Part shown: positions 30,493 to 34,278 of the stretch, piece after piece
Layout: each line of letters opens with the position of its first letter
Numbering within the stretch: position 1 is the stretch's first letter
Assembly (NCBI GenBank): GCA_964564105.1
Contig: CAZLZS010000009.1
Coordinates: forward strand, 1-34,278
Source of the DNA: JACOZG01 sp964564105
Lineage (GTDB): Bacteria; Patescibacteriota; Minisyncoccia; Phycocordibacterales; JACOZG01
DNA length: 34,278 nt
Direction: 5' to 3'
Notes under the pieces: model-generated
Told to the model about the DNA's origin: nothing
Databases searched by the model: none
Seen by the model: the letters and a program-made list of their open reading frames with translations, nothing else
Position numbers and translations under genes: made by a program

Positions 30493-30522
30493 TTGACAAC
30501 CCACCGCCCGCTATGCTAGCAT
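30493..30522 (+). promoter_or_regulatory. Array promoter, copy 1
   Basis: TTGACA (30493-30498), an 18-bp spacer ending in TGC, and TAGCAT (30517-30522), followed by AACGGCAGTGG. The 41-base block differs from copy 2 at about three positions. Confidence 0.8.
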
Positions 30523-30549
30523 AACGGCAGTGGTTTTTTAATGAAATTT

Positions 30550-30568
30550 GGCTCTTTGAAAGGAGAAA
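30550..30568 (+). promoter_or_regulatory. boxA-like leader and Shine-Dalgarno, array unit 1
   Basis: GGCTCTTTGAAAGGAGAAA. GCTCTTTGAAA matches boxA sites of rRNA leaders. CTCTT can also pair with AGGAG across a TGAA loop, which would hide the ribosome-binding site of the gene starting at 30572. Confidence 0.55.
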
Positions 30569-30571
30569 ACT

Positions 30572-30981
30572 GTGAATAATCCGTTAGTGTTGTGCCTGAT
30601 TGCCGCTCTTGGTTTCGGCGTCTGGCCCCTCATCGCCCGCTTTTCTGGAATGGCAAGTTCTCATATTGCCATTTGGGCTTCACTGGCAACTTTTTGGGTG
30701 TGACGGTGATAATGTGCGGTTTCGCCAAACAATCCGTTTGGTCTACCAAGGGCGTAATTCTGTGCCTCGCGGCCGGATTGGTCAACGCGCTCGGTGTTGC
30801 CGCTTACAGCCGTTTGCTGAGCACGACAAACTGGAATTTAACTAAGTACATCCCGCTGTCGTTTGGTCTGATGATTATGATTGCCGTCCTGGGCGGAGTC
30901 GTGGTGTTTCGGGAAGCCGTAACGACGCAGAAGCTTGTCGGAATCGGCCTGGTGATTGTGTCCGCGTGGTTGTTGAGATAA
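30572..30981 (+). pseudogene. Small EamA/DMT-type four-helix membrane protein, frameshifted
   Basis: GTG 30572 with a perfect Shine-Dalgarno begins NNPLVLCLIAALGFGVWPLI and reads to a TGA at 30701-30703. A -1 shift at TTTTT (30691-30695) rejoins a frame continuing VTVIMCGFAKQ, then GVILCLAAGLVNALGVAAY, SFGLMIMIAVLGGVVVFREAV and LVGIGLVIVSAWLLR up to 30981. The joined product of about 136 residues has four transmembrane helices and the drug/metabolite-transporter FREAVTTQKLVGIGLIVxxxWLL ending. Possible explanations are a base lost in the homopolymer (real or sequencing error) or programmed -1 slippage. Promoter, leader and Shine-Dalgarno are intact, so decay would be recent. Confidence 0.7.
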
Positions 30982-30993
30982 AGGAGAAAACTG

Positions 30994-31509
30994 ATGAAGA
31001 CAGAACAAACAGAGCAAACCGAACTGCGGCCGTTCCATGAGACGGTGGTGGAGAGGATCAAATGTATGTCCGGAGATGATGTTTTGTGTTTGTCAAAGAT
31101 TCTTTTAGAAACAAGAATCTCAGCTGGCCACGACAAGATCATCAAGGCGTGGCTTAAGGTTTGCCGTGAAAGAGATAGAGAGTTCGCGTTCCAGGGCGGG
31201 TTTGATTACGATGTGCCGGCTGGCATTATCGCCCAGAAGCAGGCGGCCGAAGCGGCGGCGACTGACCTTAGTCGAAGCTTTCCTTACAATGGCAAGGAGC
31301 GAGGGCTGATGGTTGTGATTGAGAAGGTTATCGCAGTTGTGCAGAACCTTCCACTACCAATGCCCACCCATCTGGCTAGCGCCCTAAGTCATTATGGAAT
31401 CGACGAGAATGATGTCGGTAAGATCCTCAAGTTGTTTGAAACGGCTAAGAAGATTTATAGCGCCAAGGACAATCATGACTTCCAGCTCGCTCTGGCTGAT
31501 CTTGAGTAG
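30994..31509 (+). CDS. Hypothetical protein, second gene of array unit 1
   Basis: 171 residues, starting 12 bases after the membrane-protein stop. AAAGGAGAAAACTG before the ATG repeats the Shine-Dalgarno context of the first gene. An acidic Gln/Glu/Thr N-terminus is followed by a mostly helical protein (VVERIKCMSGDDVLCLSKILLETR, then KAWLKVCRERDREFAF). I do not recognise the family. Most likely cytoplasmic. Confidence 0.7.
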   Translation: MKTEQTEQTELRPFHETVVERIKCMSGDDVLCLSKILLETRISAGHDKIIKAWLKVCRERDREFAFQGGFDYDVPAGIIAQKQAAEAAATDLSRSFPYNGKERGLMVVIEKVIAVVQNLPLPMPTHLASALSHYGIDENDVGKILKLFETAKKIYSAKDNHDFQLALADLE

Positions 31510-31522
31510 CCGTCCACCTAAT

Positions 31523-31543
31523 TGTCAAGGTTTAACCTTGACA
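31523..31543. promoter_or_regulatory. Perfect palindrome after array unit 1
   Basis: TGTCAAGGTT-T-AACCTTGACA: 10-bp arms with one central base, 14 bases after a stop codon. The symmetry resembles an operator more than an RNA hairpin (loop too small). A regulator is not identified. Confidence 0.5.
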
Positions 31544-31570
31544 TGATTGATTGACATGACAACACCCCCC

Positions 31571-31615
31571 AAGCCCCGACGATTCGCCAACCGGCGAACC
31601 AGCGCGGGGCTTTTT
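31571..31615 (+). terminator. Array terminator, copy 1
   Basis: Outer stem AAGCCCCG / CGGGGCTT, internal loops, and inner stem TTCGCC-AACC-GGCGAA, then TTTTTG. The inner hairpin is the same as in copy 2 and differs from copy 3 at one loop base. Confidence 0.85.
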
Positions 31616-31693
31616 GTTTTTCTATTGTTTTTCTATCAGTTTGAATTAATCCTCGTTCATCCAATCGACCCTCGGGGTTGATTACGGGCCGAT

Positions 31694-31723
31694 TTGACAA
31701 CCCACCGCGCGCTGTGCTAGCAT
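31694..31723 (+). promoter_or_regulatory. Array promoter, copy 2
   Basis: TTGACA (31694-31699), an 18-bp spacer ending GTGC, and TAGCAT (31718-31723), then TACGGCAGTGG. The leader to the next ATG is only about 16 bases and lacks the boxA-like and Shine-Dalgarno parts. Confidence 0.8.
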
Positions 31724-31745
31724 TACGGCAGTGGTTTCCGTTTAG

Positions 31746-32354
31746 ATGACGACGGAATGCCAAACGAAAACATGCTTGCCGGGAGAAGGAAATCATTCCT
31801 GGCCAGGTGAATACCTGAAGCTAATTGCCTCTGTCTCCCTCGGCCCCACCAAGGGAGAAAAGACCCTCTACAAATGCGCCCACGGGTATGGGAATTTACA
31901 CTTAACCACAATTTGGGACTCACGGTTCAGTAATGATAAAGACATCAATGTGGAGGGCCAGGATACTTCCGAGATTCCTGTCGAGGTCTACGAGTTGGTA
32001 CGAGATGGCAGCTTCCGGAACATCTTTGAGAGTCTAGATATTTTACCCGAACATCTGTGTCTCTCACAGGGTCAGATCATAGAATTTGGGAACTGTCATC
32101 GGGTGCATCTTGGTTCGTTCGGCTTTGGCGCCTACTTCCTCTTTGACACTGGCCCTAGTAAGTTATTTCTGGCGCATTTGGATTATGCGGGTCGGTATCC
32201 GATTGCGACAGTCGCTCGTTTCCCGCGTCCCGATAACACGGGAGCTAGTGAGAGGACTCGATTCGTGTTTCCCGCCCGCCGACCAACTCCTCTGCCCGAC
32301 ATCCAACAGGTTACAGAAAATCACCGCGCCACTTCAACTACTCTAGTATTCTAA
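31746..32354 (+). CDS. Hypothetical protein, array unit 2
   Basis: 202 residues from ATG 31746. The start is the only good one after the promoter, but no Shine-Dalgarno is visible and a short leader is predicted. The N-terminal third has Cys and His (CQTKTCLPGEGNHSW, YKCAHGYGNLHL); the middle has beta-prone, aromatic-rich stretches (VHLGSFGFGAYFLFDTGPSKLFLAHLDY). The C-terminus is Pro/Arg-rich. No family is recognised. It stands alone between array promoter 2 and terminator 2. Confidence 0.6.
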   Translation: MTTECQTKTCLPGEGNHSWPGEYLKLIASVSLGPTKGEKTLYKCAHGYGNLHLTTIWDSRFSNDKDINVEGQDTSEIPVEVYELVRDGSFRNIFESLDILPEHLCLSQGQIIEFGNCHRVHLGSFGFGAYFLFDTGPSKLFLAHLDYAGRYPIATVARFPRPDNTGASERTRFVFPARRPTPLPDIQQVTENHRATSTTLVF

Positions 32355-32392
32355 ACAACGCACGATCTTCGTCTACGGTGTAATGAGACCCT

Positions 32393-32437
32393 AAGCCCCG
32401 CGCGATTCGCCAACCGGCGAACCGAACGGGGTTTTTT
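32393..32437 (+). terminator. Array terminator, copy 2
   Basis: AAGCCCCG / CGGGGTTT outer stem (one G-T pair), inner TTCGCC-AACC-GGCGAA, then a T-run. The same two-tier shape as copies 1 and 3. Confidence 0.85.
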
Positions 32438-32442
32438 GTTTT

Positions 32443-32451
32443 TGCTATAAT
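32443..32451 (+). promoter_or_regulatory. NYN gene extended -10, predicted leaderless
   Basis: TGC-TATAAT (-10 at 32446-32451) starts within 10 bases of the end of array terminator 2. The GTG start at 32458 is 7 bases past it. Confidence 0.65.
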
Positions 32452-32457
32452 TAGCCA

Positions 32458-32964
32458 GTGAAGAATTTTGCTTTTATCGACGCTCACAATGTCCATCTGG
32501 GCATCAAGTCTTTAGGTTGGAAATTGGATTGGAAAAAGTTTAGGGTCTATCTCAAAGAAAAATACTCGGTGACCACCGTTTATCTCTTCATTGGCTTTAT
32601 TCAATCCAATCAGGATTTATATTCCGAACTGCAAAAGGCCGGGTTTGTTTGTATTTTCAAACCGATTATTTTTGATGGCGAAGGCAAGGCTAAAGGCAAC
32701 TGCGACGCGGATTTGGTCTTGCGAATAATGATTGAACTGCCTAATTTTGATAAGGCCGTAATTGTCACCAGCGACGGCGATTTTTATTCTCTGGTCAGAT
32801 ATCTCCGTGACAACAATAAATTGTTGATGGTTTTAAGCCCCTATGTAAAAACCTGTTCAAAATTGTTGAAGCAAGAAGCCAGGCCTAGAATCAATTATCT
32901 AAACGATTTGCCTCACAAAATGGCAGGAAATGAAAACGCACCGCATAAGGACGAAACCTTATGA
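32458..32964 (+). CDS. NYN-domain (PIN-like) nuclease-family protein
   Basis: 168 residues from GTG 32458. The fold is read from acidic motifs: IDAHN (Asp8, Asn11), CDADLVLRI (Asp83, Asp85) and VTSDGDFYSLV (Asp106, Asp108). Together these are the metal-binding set of NYN/LabA/DUF88 proteins, related to PIN and FLAP nucleases and thought to act on RNA. A Lys-rich C-terminal tail follows. No Shine-Dalgarno is present; the start codon coincides with the predicted transcript start. It sits between array units 2 and 3 and ends in its own hairpin, which overlaps the stop codon. Confidence 0.88.
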   Translation: MKNFAFIDAHNVHLGIKSLGWKLDWKKFRVYLKEKYSVTTVYLFIGFIQSNQDLYSELQKAGFVCIFKPIIFDGEGKAKGNCDADLVLRIMIELPNFDKAVIVTSDGDFYSLVRYLRDNNKLLMVLSPYVKTCSKLLKQEARPRINYLNDLPHKMAGNENAPHKDETL

Positions 32965-32972
32965 AGTGCGTT
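32935..32972 (+). terminator. Hairpin over the NYN stop codon
   Basis: AACGCAC / GTGCGTT outer stem, a CG/AA internal loop, and CATAAGG / CCTTATG inner stem with an ACGAAA loop. TGA lies in the inner stem's 3' arm. The T-run after it is poor (CTCTTGTGGATGTTTT). Confidence 0.55.
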
Positions 32973-33020
32973 CTCTTGTGGATGTTTTAAGATTAGCAAA
33001 TCGGTAAAAGTCTTGCAATA

Positions 33021-33050
33021 TTGACAACCCAGCGCGCGCTGTGCTAGCAT
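33021..33050 (+). promoter_or_regulatory. Array promoter, copy 3
   Basis: TTGACA (33021-33026), an 18-bp spacer ending GTGC, and TAGCAT (33045-33050), then AACGGCAGTG. Differs from copy 2 at about three positions in 41. Confidence 0.8.
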
Positions 33051-33060
33051 AACGGCAGTG

Positions 33061-33135
33061 TTTTCCGCCCAAGGCGGACAGGTTCCGTCTCGGTGGCGGA
33101 AAAATCGAACAAGATTGGGCTCTTTGAAAGGAAAA
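33061..33135 (+). promoter_or_regulatory. Structured leader of array unit 3 with boxA-like motif
   Basis: Two mutually exclusive hairpins share TCCGCC at 33064-33069: TCCGCC-CAA-GGCGGA (33064-33078) or TTTTCCGCC / GGCGGAAAA (33061-33069 with 33095-33103). GGCTCTTTGAAAGGAAAA follows (33118-33135), nearly identical to array unit 1. Confidence 0.5.
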
Positions 33136-33139
33136 GTCT

Positions 33140-33373
33140 ATGGCTAAGACGAAAATCAATACGAAGACTTACCCGGCTTGCCCTCACTGCAAAACAAGAA
33201 TTGACAAGATCAAGCGTACGCTCATTGTCGCCGTTGGTGACTATGGCGAGGAAGAGTCAGGTGTTCAAAACGTGGAGGTGTTTTTCTGCCGCAGTTGTGC
33301 GGGTATATTGAAGATGGAACCTTGTATCTCGGGTGGTACTCCTTATGCTCAACGCGTAACTATCGGCCAGTAG
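33140..33373 (+). CDS. Small zinc-ribbon-like protein, array unit 3
   Basis: 77 residues, ATG 33140 behind AAAGGAAAAG. Two CxxC pairs (CPHC near residue 14, CRSC near 53) 35 residues apart make a plausible zinc ribbon with basic stretches between (KTRIDKIKRTLIVAVGDYGEEE). It may bind nucleic acid or protein; the family is not recognised. It is the only gene of its unit. Confidence 0.7.
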   Translation: MAKTKINTKTYPACPHCKTRIDKIKRTLIVAVGDYGEEESGVQNVEVFFCRSCAGILKMEPCISGGTPYAQRVTIGQ

Positions 33374-33401
33374 CCCGCTCGTTCTGCAACAGGACCACCC
33401 C

Positions 33402-33450
33402 AAGCCCCGCGCGCTTCGCCAATCGGCGAACGAAAGCGGGGCTTTTTTGT
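33402..33450 (+). terminator. Array terminator, copy 3
   Basis: AAGCCCCG / CGGGGCTT outer stem, inner TTCGCC-AATC-GGCGAA, then TTTTTTG. The same two-tier shape as copies 1 and 2. Confidence 0.88.
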
Positions 33451-33491
33451 TTTTCACAAAAGTAGATGGGGTCATTGGTAAAATAGACTTA

Positions 33492-33529
33492 TGTTAACCA
33501 TTGACACAATAGTTAACACGGACTATCAT
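33492..33529 (+). promoter_or_regulatory. Promoter and operator of the Fic/Doc module
   Basis: TTGACA (33501-33506), a 17-bp spacer and TATCAT (33524-33529). TGTTAACCATTG-ACA-CAATAGTTAACA (33492-33518) is an inverted repeat with 11 of 12 matching positions, covering the -35. It is well placed for autorepression. Confidence 0.75.
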
Positions 33530-33537
33530 TGAACATT

Positions 33538-33792
33538 GTGGCTAAAGAATTTTTTACCACCGGCGAGGTGGCGAAGATGTTGGGCATAAGCCGAGTGGCA
33601 GTTTTTAAGAAAATTAAATCCGGCGCCATAGAAGCCCGAAAAATTGGCCGGAACTTTGCCGTGGACCGGAAAGCTTTACCGGAAGTGCTTGGCGCGGCGC
33701 TACGGGAGGACAAAAAGCGGGAAATAGAACGAGCGGTTAAAAAGACGGTCAAAGAATACGGCGAGACATTAAAATTGTTGGGCCAAGAATGA
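33538..33792 (+). CDS. Helix-turn-helix protein, probable antitoxin/regulator of the Fic/Doc gene
   Basis: 84 residues from GTG 33538. An in-frame TTG at 33529 is excluded because it overlaps the -10. The N-terminal half is an excisionase/MerR-like winged helix (FTTGEVAKMLGISRVAVFKKIKSG, then IEARKIGRNFAVDRKAL). The C-terminal half is a long charged helix (KKREIERAVKKTVKEYGE) suited to bind the partner. It overlaps the Fic/Doc gene by four bases (ATGA) and stands downstream of a palindromic operator. It likely represses its own operon and neutralises the toxin; this is inferred from layout. Confidence 0.8.
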   Translation: MAKEFFTTGEVAKMLGISRVAVFKKIKSGAIEARKIGRNFAVDRKALPEVLGAALREDKKREIERAVKKTVKEYGETLKLLGQE

Positions 33793-34211
33793 AACCTCTA
33801 ACCGTGGTTGAAGTGGAATATGTGGCGCACAGTCTGGCGCGCGAGATGCTGTCTTGGGATGAGCCGATTCCTGATTTCGGCACTCGCCGGCCAAATATTC
33901 TTGAGGGATGCCTGATATCGCCATTTCAATCCTTCGGCGGCAAAAAATTGTATAAAGGACTGATTGAAAAGGCCGCGATCCTCTTCTATCTCATGGTCAA
34001 AAACCACCCTTTTCAAAACGGAAACAAACGGATTGCGATGACCGCCATGCTTTATTTTTTATATCGAAACAAAAAGTGGTTGCGAGTTGATAATCAAGAA
34101 TTGTATAACTTTGCGAAATGGGTGGCGGAGTCAAACTCGAAACTCAAGGAGGAAACGGTCCGCGCCACGGAAAAATTCATCAAAACTTATCTGATAGATT
34201 ATAGGGGTTAA
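33789..34211 (+). CDS. Fic/Doc-family protein
   Basis: 140 residues, probably complete. The catalytic loop HPFQNGNKR (73-81) matches the Fic/Doc signature. The final NKR resembles Doc (HxFxNANKR) more than AMP-transferring Fic (HPFxxGNGR). The flap region LEGCLISPFQSFGGKKLYKGL precedes it at the usual distance. Doc phosphorylates EF-Tu; Fic proteins transfer AMP. The hybrid motif leaves the reaction open. The start overlaps the HTH gene, giving a two-gene toxin-antitoxin operon. Confidence 0.87.
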   Translation: MKPLTVVEVEYVAHSLAREMLSWDEPIPDFGTRRPNILEGCLISPFQSFGGKKLYKGLIEKAAILFYLMVKNHPFQNGNKRIAMTAMLYFLYRNKKWLRVDNQELYNFAKWVAESNSKLKEETVRATEKFIKTYLIDYRG

Positions 34212-34278
34212 AATAAAATACGCGGGTAATCTAAAGGAGTTGGAACAAGATAAGATATAAGTATTAAGTCTTAACTCT

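Noticed and set aside
30493..33450. Integron attC sites
   Set aside because: The two-tier hairpins end in T-runs and lack the GTTRRRY core and an integrase gene, so they are read as terminators.
1..34278. TGA recoded as glycine, as in Gracilibacteria and SR1
   Set aside because: trxB, the NYN gene, the 36-codon ORF and others end at TGA, and no in-frame TGA interrupts a core gene.
34212..34278. Possible gene or promoter at the window end
   Set aside because: Only 67 AT-rich bases; nothing can be supported.

Overview
The window reads as a chromosomal segment of a Candidate Phyla Radiation (Patescibacteria) bacterium, most likely from the Parcubacteria side. This is inferred from gene content and style, not from a marker tree. 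The signs are compact single-copy housekeeping genes, an unusually short ValS, a vitamin B12-type ribonucleotide reductase, an RRM RNA-binding protein, HtpX, MurJ, a very large secreted beta-helix/FN3 protein, many toxin-antitoxin genes, and tRNA genes without encoded CCA. TGA acts as an ordinary stop. GC is moderate, and AT-richer islets mark some accessory genes.

Layout. 1-2.5 kb: the end of ftsA, a PemK/MazF-like toxin, an HTH gene with its own promoter and terminator, then ftsZ. 2.5-4.1 kb: a RelE-type toxin-antitoxin pair and a small prepilin-like membrane ORF overlapping a thioredoxin-reductase-like gene by ATGA. 4.1-4.6 kb: divergent tRNA-Glu and tRNA-Ser/tRNA-Val. 4.7-11.6 kb: an unknown helical protein diverging from tsaD (which carries three palindromic insertions), then valS-prsW-hsp20-hypothetical as a tightly packed operon. 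11.7-15.6 kb, mostly minus strand: pyrH, tRNA-Phe, a small membrane protein, tRNA-Arg, glutaredoxin, tRNA-Gly, an FtsB/DivIC-like protein and lepA. 15.6-24.1 kb, minus strand: a 1957-residue surface protein with an internal 1.8-kb tandem duplication, a prepilin and murJ. 24.1-28.6 kb, minus strand: rnpB, nrdJ, a ROK protein and a phosphoglucose/phosphomannose isomerase. 28.6-30.4 kb: a small SD-led ORF, an RRM protein, tRNA-Ser and htpX.

30.5-33.5 kb is an accessory array. Single genes or pairs sit between recurring, near-identical control parts: three copies of one promoter (TTGACAACCCA...GTGCTAGCAT, then AACGGCAGTG) and three copies of one two-tier terminator hairpin. Two of the three promoters lead to a GGCTCTTTGAAAGG leader that resembles a boxA antitermination site running into the Shine-Dalgarno. 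A Fic/Doc module with a clear operator-promoter closes the window.

Two initiation styles coexist. Many core genes (tsaD, valS, grx, the isomerase, the giant protein, the NYN protein, the prepilin and others) have a -10 hexamer, often extended (TGn), placed 6-11 bases before the start codon. This predicts leaderless or nearly leaderless mRNAs, and it corrects several start codons. Accessory genes instead have leaders with Shine-Dalgarno sequences. Cell division (ftsA, ftsZ, ftsB-like), envelope (murJ, surface protein, prepilin), redox and nucleotide supply (nrdJ, glutaredoxin, thioredoxin reductase-like, pyrH), translation (valS, lepA, tsaD, tRNAs, rnpB) and proteostasis (hsp20, htpX, prsW) are the main functional groups.
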